Positions 43,195 through 51,836 of a stretch of DNA of 64,000 nt are shown piece by piece; the first letter of the stretch is position 1; each line of letters begins with the position of its first letter. Origin of the DNA: Caballeronia sp. NK8 (GTDB lineage: Bacteria > Pseudomonadota > Gammaproteobacteria > Burkholderiales > Burkholderiaceae). The stretch lies in contig NZ_AP024324.1 in assembly GCF_018408855.1 (NCBI RefSeq), positions 744,001-808,000 of the forward strand. The letters are read 5' to 3'. Position numbers and translations under genes: made by a program. The notes below the pieces were generated by a model. That model did no database searches and was not told where the DNA came from. It worked only from the letters and a program-made list of their open reading frames with translations.

Positions 43195-43782
43195 CTATTC
43201 CACCCACCCACCGAACTGCGCAATCCTCTCCAGCGGCAACCGCGCGCGCGGCGCATGCTCGCGCTCCGCAAGCGCGGTCGGCAGCGACTGCGCATCGCCG
43301 TGATGCGCAACCGAAATCATGCTCAGCACCTCATAACGCCCAGGAATCGAAAACGCTTCCCGAAACGCATCCGCATCGAGGCCGCTCATCGAATGCGCTG
43401 CAAGACCCAGCGCATGCGCCTGCAAAAGCAGCGCCATCGCGGCCGCGCCGGCATCGTAGCCTGCGCTCGGATTCTCTGCGCCCTTGGCCGTGAGCGTGTC
43501 CGCGAGCACGGCGATCAGCACTTGTGCGTTCGCATTCCACGATTGATTGAAGGAGATGAGCGTGCCGAACGCACGCCCGAACGCCACGGGATCCGCGGCC
43601 TTCTCGAACACGACGAAGCGCCACGGCTGCGCGTTGAACGCGGATGGCGCCCAACGCGCCGCTTCGAGCATGGCGATCACATGCGCGTGTTCGACGGCAC
43701 GGTCCGCATACGCGCGCGGACTCCAGCGCGCGGCGATCAGTGGATGAATGGCGATATCGGTCGGGGCTGGTCGATGGGTCAT
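43195..43782 (-). CDS. Nitroreductase-family protein
   Basis: 195 residues of the FMN-dependent nitroreductase fold. The N-terminal HPLIAARWSPRAY is the typical FMN-contact SPRxF-like element, and APSAFNAQPWRFVVFE the second flavin site. The C-terminal part holds a GRYEVLSMISVAHHG segment. Members reduce nitro groups, quinones or enones. The start overlaps the metallo-hydrolase gene by 4 bp, making it the last gene of the AtuA operon of set 2. Confidence 0.88.
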   Translation of the reverse strand: MTHRPAPTDIAIHPLIAARWSPRAYADRAVEHAHVIAMLEAARWAPSAFNAQPWRFVVFEKAADPVAFGRAFGTLISFNQSWNANAQVLIAVLADTLTAKGAENPSAGYDAGAAAMALLLQAHALGLAAHSMSGLDADAFREAFSIPGRYEVLSMISVAHHGDAQSLPTALAEREHAPRARLPLERIAQFGGWVE

Positions 43783-44663
43783 GACACGTCCGGATGCCGG
43801 AAATCGAAGCCGCCGGGCGTCTCATCGACATAACCGGCGTGCGGCGCCATGAAATGCCCCGGCAACAGCAGCGCGCGCCGCTCGCAGGTCTGCTCCAGAA
43901 TCCTTCGGCGCGTCTCGGCGGACTGCTTCTGGTCGATGCAGCCGAAGCAGCTCCAGTGCGGATACTTCACCTGAATCGGATGATGCAGGATATCGCCGGT
44001 CATCACGGCGTGCGCGTCGTTCGACTTCAGCCAGATCGCGACATGCCCCGGCGTGTGCCCCGGCGCGGGTTCGAGCGACAGACAGTCCGCGATGTCGGCG
44101 TAGTCATCGACGATCAGCGCCTGCCCGGCCTCGATCACCGGCAACACGCTGTCCTTGTAGCCGAGAATGTGATGCCCCGTGGATTCCTTCGCGTAGCGGG
44201 CCGCCCAGTAGTCGTTCTCGATCTTCGAGAACACGTACTTCGCGTTGGGAAACGTCGGCACCCAGCGATCGCCGATGAGCCGCGTATTCCAGCCGATATG
44301 ATCCGCATGCAGATGCGTGCAAAGCACGTAGTCGATCTGCTCGGGCGTGGCGCCCGCCGTAGCGAGGCGGTCGAGATACGGCGTCTGCAGATTGCACCAG
44401 TCGGGCCGGCCCGGGCGTTCCTTGTCGTTGCCGACGCAGCCATCGATCAGGATCTTGTGACGCCCGGTATCCAGCAGCCACGAGTGCATGCTGAGCAGCA
44501 TGCGGCCCGTCGCGGGATCGTAGTGACCGGGCGCGATCCACGAGAGATTGTCCGCGACGTCTTGCGGCGTCGCCAGCGGAAAGAACTTCAGAAAGTCGAA
44601 GGACGTGTCGACGGTTTCCTGAACCAGCGTCGCCGTTACGTGGCCAATCTGGAATCGAATCAC
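43779..44663 (-). CDS. MBL-fold metallo-hydrolase
   Basis: 294 residues from a GTG at 44663 preceded by GGAG; the frame upstream belongs to the transporter. The metallo-beta-lactamase motif THLHADHIGW is present at about residue 117, with later metal ligands in GHTPGHVAIW (His) and MTGDILHH (Asp). The N-terminal WLLDTG and ILIDGCVGND fit the lactonase/glyoxalase-like branch. It may open a lactone in the pathway. It lies between the MHS transporter and the nitroreductase gene. Confidence 0.88.
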   Translation of the reverse strand: MIRFQIGHVTATLVQETVDTSFDFLKFFPLATPQDVADNLSWIAPGHYDPATGRMLLSMHSWLLDTGRHKILIDGCVGNDKERPGRPDWCNLQTPYLDRLATAGATPEQIDYVLCTHLHADHIGWNTRLIGDRWVPTFPNAKYVFSKIENDYWAARYAKESTGHHILGYKDSVLPVIEAGQALIVDDYADIADCLSLEPAPGHTPGHVAIWLKSNDAHAVMTGDILHHPIQVKYPHWSCFGCIDQKQSAETRRRILEQTCERRALLLPGHFMAPHAGYVDETPGGFDFRHPDVS

Positions 44664-46018
44664 GATGCCTGCTCCCCCGACAATCCTGCTGCGACAGGCT
44701 GACGTTCCATGCGCGGCTCGCGGTTCGCGCCGTCCTCCAGCGCGGCAAGCTCGACGCCCGCCGCTTCGCGCAACGGCATGATGCCGAGCACGGAGATCAC
44801 CGCGGCGAGCACGATATACGCGGCCAGCAACCAGTAACCGCCCGCCCACATCACGAACAGCGCGGCGAGGATCGGCGTCGGGCCGCTCCAGATCACGGTC
44901 GCGAGCTGATACGCCACCGACACGCCGCTATAGCGTATCGCAGCCGGATACTGCTCGCTGATCAGCGCGGGCTGCGCGGACAGCGTGCTGCCCAGACCGA
45001 AGACCATCGCGATCGTGATCGCCGTGACGATCACCGGATAGCTGCCCGTATCGAGCATCCTGAAGAACGGAAAGATGAACGCGCCGAGGAAGATCATGCC
45101 GCCCATGTACACCTTCTTGCGGCCGATGCGATCCGACAGCGCGCCGAAGAACGGCTGCGACAACAGTGTGAAGAACGAGCCGATCATCAGCGCGCGAATC
45201 GCGAGCGGCTTGCCGATATGCAGGTTCTGCGTCAGATAGACGAGCGCATAGACGGAGATCACGAAGAAGCTGGTGTTCTCGGCCGCCTGCGCCGCGACGA
45301 TCTGCAGCGTGCGTTTCTTCTGGGTGGCGAGCACCGTGGCGATCGGCATCTTCTCGGCGGTGTGCGAGCGCTGCAGTTTCTGGAAGCTCGGCGACTCGGA
45401 CACGCGGCGTCGAATGATGAAGCCCACCACGACGAGCAAGCCCGACAGCAGGAACGGCACGCGCCATCCCCAGGCCGCGAACTGCTCGGCGGTCGTGAGC
45501 GCGGTGGTCAGGGCCATCACGCCGGTCGACAGAATCAGCGCGGCGGAGATGCCCATCTGCGGCCACGCGCCGTAGAAGCCGCGTTTTTTCGCGGGCGAAT
45601 GCTCGATCACCATCAGCGTCGCGCCGCCCCACTCGCCGCCTACCGCGAAGCCTTGCAGGAAGCGCAAGGTCGTGAGAAGAATCGGCGCGCCGAGGCCGAT
45701 GCTCTCGTAAGTCGGCAACAGGCCGATCAGGAAGGTCACGCCGCCCATCATCAGCAGGCTCAGCACGAGCATCGCCTTGCGGCCAATGCGGTCGCCGTAA
45801 TGGCCGAACACGATGCCGCCCACCGGGCGCGCGATGAAGCCGATCGCAAAACTCGCCAGCGACGCGATCGTGCCGGCGACGGGATCGAACGCCGGAAAGA
45901 ACAGCTTGTTGAAGATCAGCGCGGCCGCCGATCCGAAGATGAAGAAGTCGTACCACTCGAGCGTCGCGCCAATCGCGCTGGCGAACGACACTCGCCGGAT
46001 ATCCGAATCGTTGACCAT
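44660..46018 (-). CDS. MHS-family MFS symporter (set 2)
   Basis: 452 residues, 12 membrane segments. The start SFASAIGATLEWYDFFIFGSAAALIFNKLFFP and GHYGDRIGRK are hallmarks of the metabolite:H+ symporter family (ShiA, ProP, KgtP). RFLQGFAVGGEWGGATLM is in helix 4. Substrates are typically organic acids, betaines or dicarboxylates. It lies 54 bp after the DUF4387 gene and overlaps the next gene by 4 bp. Confidence 0.92.
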   Translation of the reverse strand: MVNDSDIRRVSFASAIGATLEWYDFFIFGSAAALIFNKLFFPAFDPVAGTIASLASFAIGFIARPVGGIVFGHYGDRIGRKAMLVLSLLMMGGVTFLIGLLPTYESIGLGAPILLTTLRFLQGFAVGGEWGGATLMVIEHSPAKKRGFYGAWPQMGISAALILSTGVMALTTALTTAEQFAAWGWRVPFLLSGLLVVVGFIIRRRVSESPSFQKLQRSHTAEKMPIATVLATQKKRTLQIVAAQAAENTSFFVISVYALVYLTQNLHIGKPLAIRALMIGSFFTLLSQPFFGALSDRIGRKKVYMGGMIFLGAFIFPFFRMLDTGSYPVIVTAITIAMVFGLGSTLSAQPALISEQYPAAIRYSGVSVAYQLATVIWSGPTPILAALFVMWAGGYWLLAAYIVLAAVISVLGIMPLREAAGVELAALEDGANREPRMERQPVAAGLSGEQAS

Positions 46019-46072
46019 GTTGTCTCCTCCACTTGCCTGGGATGGCTGATATGTTTTATTTGACCGGCGCCT

Positions 46073-46405
46073 TCAGACGCCGGGAATCTCGACCGTCAGC
46101 AGCGGCGCATGCTGCTGCGCGCCGAACGTGTCGCGCTCGCCCACGCTGCCCTGCGCCCACGAGCGCTTGAGCGTGAGCTTGAACGCGCGTGCCGGATCGA
46201 AGAACATCAGGGTCACGATGTCGTCCTTCGTCACGTTGTACAGCTTGCAGATCAGCGCTTCGGTCAGCACGCCGCTATGCTTCACGCGTTCATAGAGCGG
46301 CGCGTCGTCGAAGATCACGTCGAAGGTGATCTCGAACGGGCCGGAGTTCTTGCTGCGTACGACTTTCGCCAGATCGCGCAATGTCTTCGTCTGCGTTGCG
46401 TTCAT
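46073..46405 (-). CDS. DUF4387 protein (set 2)
   Basis: 110 residues, paralogous to the 33980-34309 product (LAKVVRSKNSGPFEITFDVIFDD and AQQHAPLLTVEIPG match). Again it lies directly after an AtuA-family gene, here with a 2-bp gap. It is uncharacterised; the strict pairing suggests an obligate partner subunit. Confidence 0.88.
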   Translation of the reverse strand: MNATQTKTLRDLAKVVRSKNSGPFEITFDVIFDDAPLYERVKHSGVLTEALICKLYNVTKDDIVTLMFFDPARAFKLTLKRSWAQGSVGERDTFGAQQHAPLLTVEIPGV

Positions 46406-46407
46406 GT

Positions 46408-47769
46408 TCAGATCTCCACGACTTCAATCGGAAACAGCGACTCGGCCGAGTCGACCTTCATCACGTGATAGACCGTGAACTTGCACACCGGGCCGATCGG
46501 GTTCTCCGGCGGATTGAGCGGGATCGCGAAGTTGCCGGCCGTCGCCACCTGTCCCGGATATGGCGTGTGCAACACATCGATGCGCACGCTGCTGCAAATC
46601 GCATTCGCCAGTTCCTGATTCGCCGCGGTCACCTCGCCGAGCAGACCGATCTCATGCGGCACCGTGTTCGCGAGCGGCTCGAAGCTGCCCATCACGCCGT
46701 TCTTGCCGTACACGTGAAAGTTCAGCGTCGCCTCGCCCGAGCGCAGTTCGGGATACGTCTCGCGTGCTTCGTCCTCGATGCGCTCGAGAAAGTTATCGAT
46801 CTGCCCGATCAGGATCGGATCGCGAATCCCGCCGATGAAAATCGTACGCATACCCACCACGCCCGCGCCTTCGAGTTTCACCGTGTAGTCGTCGGCGGGA
46901 ATGAAGCGGCTGCCGCGCACGCGCACGGCGCGCTCGGTGATCTGTTCGTAGGTCGCCTCGCGCAGATCGAGCACACCGCCGGGTCCGGTCAGAAGATCGG
47001 GCCGGGTCTTTTCGTAGAGCGTGTGCGCGGCCACCGATGCGGGCGTGCAGCGCTCGCGCGGGTTCATCGGTTCGAGGTCGAAGCTGTCGCGGCGGATCGT
47101 GGCGAGAATCACCTTGCCTTTCGGCTCGGCGCAATTCGCGCCGCATTCGACGATCTTGCCCATGTGCCAGTAGATGCCCGGATCGATGCCGTGCAGCATG
47201 CACAGGCCGGCGAACGGCGCCGGGTCATACGCGCGGCCCGCGATGATGATGTCGAGATCCGGATGCTCGCGCAACGCTTTTGCGAACGGCTCCGCGCCCA
47301 TTTGCGCGACGATGTGCGACGAAGCGCCGATGTCCCCCGCCTGCAACTCCGGCGCCGATGCACACGACGTGATGCGGCCTTCGCCCAGCGCATCGCGCAC
47401 GTACGACGGGTCCACGTCCGAATAGATCTTCGCGACCTTGAAGCGATAGCCCTCGCGCTGCGCGATCTCCGCGATCACATCGACCATGAAGTCCACATGC
47501 GCGCGAATGCCCGGGCCGCCTGCCGAGCTGATGTAGATCGGAATCTTGCGCGTGGCGCAGGCTTCGAGCATCAGCGAGAGATCGCGCAGATACGCCTCGC
47601 GCGTCACCAGGGTCTTGGGCAGGCCGAGCAGATAGGGGCCGGGGTCGGTGGAACCGCCGTCGACGATCATCGCGTCGGGCTGCTGTTCGATGCCGCGCCA
47701 GAAGTCGGCGGCCGGGATGCCGTAGCCCAGAATGCCATTGGGCGTCAGGATCTTGATTTCGTCCTTCAT
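46408..47769 (-). CDS. AtuA-family (DUF1446) protein (set 2)
   Basis: 453 residues, a diverged paralogue of the 34296-35681 product: ILGYGIPAADFWRGIEQ, VDGGSTDPGPYLLGL, ISSAGGPGIRAHVDFMVDVI, IIAGRAYDPAPFAG, TVKLEGAGVVGMRTIF. First gene of a five-gene operon (AtuA, DUF4387, MHS carrier, metallo-hydrolase, nitroreductase) divergent from a LysR gene. Biochemical role unknown; cytosolic. Confidence 0.88.
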   Translation of the reverse strand: MKDEIKILTPNGILGYGIPAADFWRGIEQQPDAMIVDGGSTDPGPYLLGLPKTLVTREAYLRDLSLMLEACATRKIPIYISSAGGPGIRAHVDFMVDVIAEIAQREGYRFKVAKIYSDVDPSYVRDALGEGRITSCASAPELQAGDIGASSHIVAQMGAEPFAKALREHPDLDIIIAGRAYDPAPFAGLCMLHGIDPGIYWHMGKIVECGANCAEPKGKVILATIRRDSFDLEPMNPRERCTPASVAAHTLYEKTRPDLLTGPGGVLDLREATYEQITERAVRVRGSRFIPADDYTVKLEGAGVVGMRTIFIGGIRDPILIGQIDNFLERIEDEARETYPELRSGEATLNFHVYGKNGVMGSFEPLANTVPHEIGLLGEVTAANQELANAICSSVRIDVLHTPYPGQVATAGNFAIPLNPPENPIGPVCKFTVYHVMKVDSAESLFPIEVVEI

Positions 47770-47847
47770 GAAGTCTCCGTTCCTTTATCGACTGTTGTCG
47801 AAATTATCGGGAACGGGACCGTGAAACTCTATTCGCTTTAGAATATG

Positions 47848-47872
47848 GATTTATAAGCTGGGGTTATAAATC
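47848..47872. promoter_or_regulatory. Perfect 9-bp-arm inverted repeat before a LysR gene
   Basis: GATTTATAA at 47848-47856 and TTATAAATC at 47864-47872 are exact inverses around a 7-bp spacer. The site ends 3 bp before the LysR ATG, where a ribosome site would normally be, so binding would block the regulator's own expression. It may also serve the divergent AtuA operon. Confidence 0.65.
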
Positions 47873-47875
47873 ACC

Positions 47876-48838
47876 ATGTCGCGTGATGCGCGTTCCGTTA
47901 CCGCAGAAAGCATCGACCCGATCAGCCTGCGCTTCGAACTCGTCGAGCTGGAGACCTTTCTCGCGGTGATCGAACTGGGCAGCTTCAGCGCGGCGGCGAA
48001 GAAAATGCACGTGTCGCAGCCGTCCGTGACGAACCGAGTCCAGCGGCTCGAATCGATGCTGAAGACCAGGCTCGTCGAGCGCACGACGCGGCGCGTGACG
48101 GCCACGCCCGACGGCGAAGAACTCGCGCGCCGCGCGAAACTCGCCCTCGCGGGTTTGCGCGAACTGCTGCTGGACTTCCAGTCGCGGGCAGCGGCGTCGA
48201 AGCTGCGCACGGTGATCGCGACCACGCCGATGCTCGCCGCCGTCGTGCTGCCACAGCTCATCCATTCGTTTCGTCAGGCACATCCGGCGATGCAGATTCA
48301 GGTCAGGGACCTGCAATACGAAGATGTGCTCGCATCGGTCGAATCGGGTCAGGCCGATCTCGCCGTGAGCGCGTTCGAAGACGACTCCAGCACGCTGCGA
48401 TTCGAGCCGCTCGCGCGGGAGCCGATGCTCGTCGTGCTGCCGAGAGCGCATCCGCTCGCGGGCGCGCAGCATATCTCGCTCGAACAGCTCGCCGATTTGC
48501 CGCTCATGCTGCTCGACCGTTATGCGCTTTTGCAGACGCGGCTGTCGGCGGAACTGGCGAAGCGCGGGTTGTCGCTGAGTACGATTCAGCACGCGACCAA
48601 CGTCGGCACGGTGCTCGGGCTCGTCGATGCGGGTCTGGGCGCAACCTTCCTGCCGCGCTACATGGCGCAGCGCTATTCGCTCGAATCGCGCGCGACGCTC
48701 GACGTGCCCGACATCGACCTGTCGCGCAACTTCGGTGTACTGGTGCGCGCGAAAGCGGACCTGAATCTGGCCTCGACGCTGTTTCTCGATCATCTGCGCG
48801 CGCACTTCGCGGCGACGCTGCACGCCGATTCGGGCTGA
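47876..48838 (+). CDS. LysR-family regulator of AtuA set 2
   Basis: 320 residues. The winged helix (FELVELETFLAVIELGSFSAAAKKMHVSQPSVTNRVQRLE) and effector domain are paralogous to the 40176-41144 regulator. It starts 3 bp after a perfect inverted repeat with no clear Shine-Dalgarno, so leaderless or operator-coupled expression is possible. It ends flush with the stop of the convergent GntR gene. Confidence 0.92.
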   Translation: MSRDARSVTAESIDPISLRFELVELETFLAVIELGSFSAAAKKMHVSQPSVTNRVQRLESMLKTRLVERTTRRVTATPDGEELARRAKLALAGLRELLLDFQSRAAASKLRTVIATTPMLAAVVLPQLIHSFRQAHPAMQIQVRDLQYEDVLASVESGQADLAVSAFEDDSSTLRFEPLAREPMLVVLPRAHPLAGAQHISLEQLADLPLMLLDRYALLQTRLSAELAKRGLSLSTIQHATNVGTVLGLVDAGLGATFLPRYMAQRYSLESRATLDVPDIDLSRNFGVLVRAKADLNLASTLFLDHLRAHFAATLHADSG

Positions 48839-49585
48839 CTACTTCGTTGCGCTTTTCGCTTTCTTCGGCGCGCGCGGCGGCACGGTCATCGATGTCATCG
48901 CTTCGGGCACGGTCTGTCCGAGCGAGCGAAAGGTCGTATCGGTGATGATGCTGCGAAAGGTCTGCTCGGCGAAGTCCGGATCGCCCGACTTCAGCGCCTC
49001 GACGAACTCGTGATGATGATGCACGACGCTGCCGCTGCGCACTTCGTAATTCGCGTTGCCCTGCTGATAGAGCCGCACGAGCGAGCTGATGGAATGCCAC
49101 GTGGTATGCAGCAGGTCGTTGTCGGCGAGCGTGCAGACGAGTTCGTGGAATTCCCAGTCGACATCGCGCAGCGCGGCGGCGTCGTGGCTCGCTTCGGCGC
49201 GTTCGAGGTCCGCAAGCGATCGTTCCAGCAGCGCGATCACCTCCGGCTCATGACGGCAACGCGCCGCGACGAGCCGCGCCGCGAACCCTTCGAGCACGGC
49301 GCGGATGCCCGTCATGCGCACGAAGTCGTCCTGCGATACTTCTGCGACGTAGGTGCCCTTGCCGCGAATGGTGAACACCAGCCCGTTCGCTTCGAGCGAC
49401 TTGAGCGCCTCGCGTAGCGGCCCGCGGCTCACGCTGAGCCGCTTGGCCAGTTGCGTTTCGACGATGCGCTCGCCCGCCTTCAGATCGCCCGCGCGGATCG
49501 CGCTGACGATGCGGGCTTCGACGAGTTGCGGCAACGACTGTTGCTGCGGCAGGTCCCATTTCTGATCGTGTGCGCTCATGGACAT
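48839..49585 (-). CDS. GntR-family regulator, FadR/FCD subclass
   Basis: 248 residues. The N-terminal GntR winged helix (VEARIVSAIRAGDLKAGERIVETQLAKRLSVSRGPLREALKSLEANGLV) is at about residues 22-70. An all-helical FCD effector domain follows, with EFHELVC and HHHHEFVEAL containing the acidic and histidine residues that bind metal in this class. It lies 84 bp downstream of the CoA-transferase gene on the same strand and probably controls that operon. A 12-bp palindrome upstream of the operon is a candidate site. Confidence 0.9.
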   Translation of the reverse strand: MSMSAHDQKWDLPQQQSLPQLVEARIVSAIRAGDLKAGERIVETQLAKRLSVSRGPLREALKSLEANGLVFTIRGKGTYVAEVSQDDFVRMTGIRAVLEGFAARLVAARCRHEPEVIALLERSLADLERAEASHDAAALRDVDWEFHELVCTLADNDLLHTTWHSISSLVRLYQQGNANYEVRSGSVVHHHHEFVEALKSGDPDFAEQTFRSIITDTTFRSLGQTVPEAMTSMTVPPRAPKKAKSATK

Positions 49586-49669
49586 GCGCCGTTTTGAGAA
49601 GACCCGGGAAGCGGCGCGCGGTGCGCTGTTCGACGCGCCGGGCCGCTTGAAAAAGGAAGCGGAATCTTA

Positions 49670-50899
49670 TCAGATCGACCCTTCCTCCCTGAGCGTCGCG
49701 AGCTGTTCGGTATCGAGGCCGAGCAAGCCGCGATAGACCTCGTCATTGTGCTCGCCCAGATCCGGCCCGAGCCAGTCGACGCCGCCCGGCGTCGCGGAAA
49801 GACGCGGCACGACGTTCGGTATCGCGAGCTCGCCGATACGCTCGTCCTGCATGTATTTGATGTTCTCGCGCGCCGCGTACTGCGGGTCTTCAAAGATTTC
49901 GTCGACGCCATACACCGGACCGCACGGCACCTGAAACTGCTCGCAGCGCGCGAGCACTTCGTCGCGCGAAAACTGCGCGGTCCATTCGCCCACGGTGCGA
50001 TCCACCTCCGCGCGATCGCGCTCGCGGCCCGAAATATGCCCCCACTTGCCGGCGCCCGCGACTTCGGGCATCTCCATCGCTTCGGCGAGGCGCGCGAAGA
50101 TCTTGTCGCTCGTGCAGGCGATCGCGATCCAGCGGCCGTCTTTGGTCGGATAGTGGCTGTGCGGCACGACGTTCACCGTGCCCGGACCCATGCGCTGACG
50201 CACGAAGCCGTTCTGCTGATACGACGGCGCGAGTTCGTCGAGGATGCGGAAGATCGGCTCGTACAGGCCGATATCGACGAACTGCCCTTCGCCCGTGCGC
50301 TCGCGCGCCTGGATCGCGAGCAGCGCGCCGAGCGCGCCGTAGAGGCCGGCCATGTAGTCGGGAATCGTCGCGGAGCCGGGCGTGACCGGCGGCCGGTCCG
50401 GATAGCCCGCGAGAAACGACAGCCCGCCGAACGCATTGCCGATGCGCCCGAAGCCCGGTCGATCCCGATACGGCCCGGTCTGCCCGAAACCCGAGATGCG
50501 TACCATGATGAGCCGCGGATTCACTTCATGCAGCACGTCCCAGCCGAGGCCCCATTTTTCGAGCGTGCCCGGCTGAAAATTTTCGACGAGGATGTCCGCA
50601 TCGGCGACGAGCTTCTTCAAGAGCGCCGCGCCGCCGGGCTTGCGCAGATCGAGCGTGATCGACTTCTTGTTGCGGCATTCCGAGAGCCACGGCAGCGTGA
50701 CGCCCGCTTTCGTCATCGATCCGAAGCGGCGCAGCGCGTCGCCCACGTCGGGCAGCTCGGCCTTGATGACCTCCGCGCCGAATTCGCCGAGCTGCGTCGA
50801 GCAGAACGGTCCCGCCAGAAAACTCGATACGTCGATCACGCGGATGCCGTCGAGGGGACGAACAGTGCGCGTCGTTGATGCGGACGATGAAGCAGTCAT
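49670..50899 (-). CDS. Type III CoA-transferase (CaiB/BaiF family)
   Basis: 409 residues from the ATG at 50899 with GGAG upstream; the longer open frame is spurious. Family motifs include LDGIRVIDVSSFLAGPFCSTQLGEFGAEVIKAE at the start and VENFQPGTLEKWGL. The Asp in TIPDYMAGLYGAL is probably the catalytic residue that carries the CoA thioester. It activates a carboxylic acid with CoA from a donor such as succinyl-CoA. It lies beside two CitE-like genes, an arrangement known from itaconate/citramalate-type pathways. Confidence 0.9.
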   Translation of the reverse strand: MTASSSASTTRTVRPLDGIRVIDVSSFLAGPFCSTQLGEFGAEVIKAELPDVGDALRRFGSMTKAGVTLPWLSECRNKKSITLDLRKPGGAALLKKLVADADILVENFQPGTLEKWGLGWDVLHEVNPRLIMVRISGFGQTGPYRDRPGFGRIGNAFGGLSFLAGYPDRPPVTPGSATIPDYMAGLYGALGALLAIQARERTGEGQFVDIGLYEPIFRILDELAPSYQQNGFVRQRMGPGTVNVVPHSHYPTKDGRWIAIACTSDKIFARLAEAMEMPEVAGAGKWGHISGRERDRAEVDRTVGEWTAQFSRDEVLARCEQFQVPCGPVYGVDEIFEDPQYAARENIKYMQDERIGELAIPNVVPRLSATPGGVDWLGPDLGEHNDEVYRGLLGLDTEQLATLREEGSI

Positions 50900-50931
50900 G
50901 CCGATTCTCCGATTCAGATGGTCGAACAGAT

Positions 50932-51825
50932 TCAGGCCGCGTTCGCGCGCGCGTCGATCTGCGCGGCGAAGTCGAGCACGCGTTGCGCGCGGTACGCGAC
51001 CGGGTAATCGATGAACGCGCCGTCCAGCCGGATCGACGCGACGCCTTCGGCCTCCGCGCGCCTGAACGCCTCGACGACGGCGCGCGCGTGGCCGATCTCG
51101 GCAGCGGTCGGCGAGAACGCACGGTTGACCGCATCGCACTGCGCCGGATGGATGCACAACTTGCCCTGGAAGCCCATGCCGCGCGCGCGGGCGGCCGAGC
51201 GCGCGAGACCGTCGGCGTCGTCCAGACGCACCCATACGGTGTCGACCGGCGCCTGCAGTCCCGCCGCGCGCGACGCCAGCACGAGCGCGCTGCGGTAGGT
51301 CTGGAGCTCGAACTCGTCGTCGCTCCAGACGAGGTTCATGTCGAGACAGAAGTCGCCCGCGCCGAACGCGAAGCGCCTGAGGCGCTGCACCCGCTGCGCA
51401 GCCGCGTGGCACAGCGCATCGATGACGGCGAAGCCCGCGCCCGTCTCGACGATCGGCATCAGTTCGACCGAGTTCGCGTCGAGGCCACGCTCGCGTTCGA
51501 TCTGCGCGATGAGCCAGTCCGCCGTATGCAGTTGCTCGACCGATTCGAGCTTCGGGAGCACGATGCCGTCCACGCCACGCGCGACGACCGCCTGCAGATC
51601 GCCGAATGCGTACTCGGTGTCGAGCGCGTTGATGCGCACGTAACCGCGCGCCCGATGCGCGCGCTGCAGCGCATCGACGACCTGCGCGCGCGTCGCGACT
51701 TTCTCGCTGGCGGCGACGGCGTCTTCGAGATCGAGGATCGCGGCGTCGACATCGGCGGCGAGCGCTTTCTCGACGCGCCGCGCGTGGTTGCCGGGGACGA
51801 ACAGGAAGGTGCGGGACAGCGCCAT
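50932..51825 (-). CDS. CitE-like HpcH/HpaI aldolase family lyase 1
   Basis: 297 residues from the ATG at 51825 (GGAG upstream). TFLFVPGNHARRVEKAL, AILDLEDAVAASEK and LMPIVETGAGF give the TIM-barrel citrate-lyase beta pattern with the acidic Mg2+ ligands. CitE-like enzymes cleave or form malyl-, citramalyl- or related CoA esters. It lies 32 bp upstream of the CoA-transferase gene and is one of two divergent copies in the operon. Confidence 0.9.
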   Translation of the reverse strand: MALSRTFLFVPGNHARRVEKALAADVDAAILDLEDAVAASEKVATRAQVVDALQRAHRARGYVRINALDTEYAFGDLQAVVARGVDGIVLPKLESVEQLHTADWLIAQIERERGLDANSVELMPIVETGAGFAVIDALCHAAAQRVQRLRRFAFGAGDFCLDMNLVWSDDEFELQTYRSALVLASRAAGLQAPVDTVWVRLDDADGLARSAARARGMGFQGKLCIHPAQCDAVNRAFSPTAAEIGHARAVVEAFRRAEAEGVASIRLDGAFIDYPVAYRAQRVLDFAAQIDARANAA

Positions 51826-51836
51826 CGAATAGCTCC

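Noticed and set aside
43056..43310. Minus-strand frame over the lumazine synthase remnant
   Set aside because: The plus strand gives clear lumazine synthase residues; the minus frame is a shadow.
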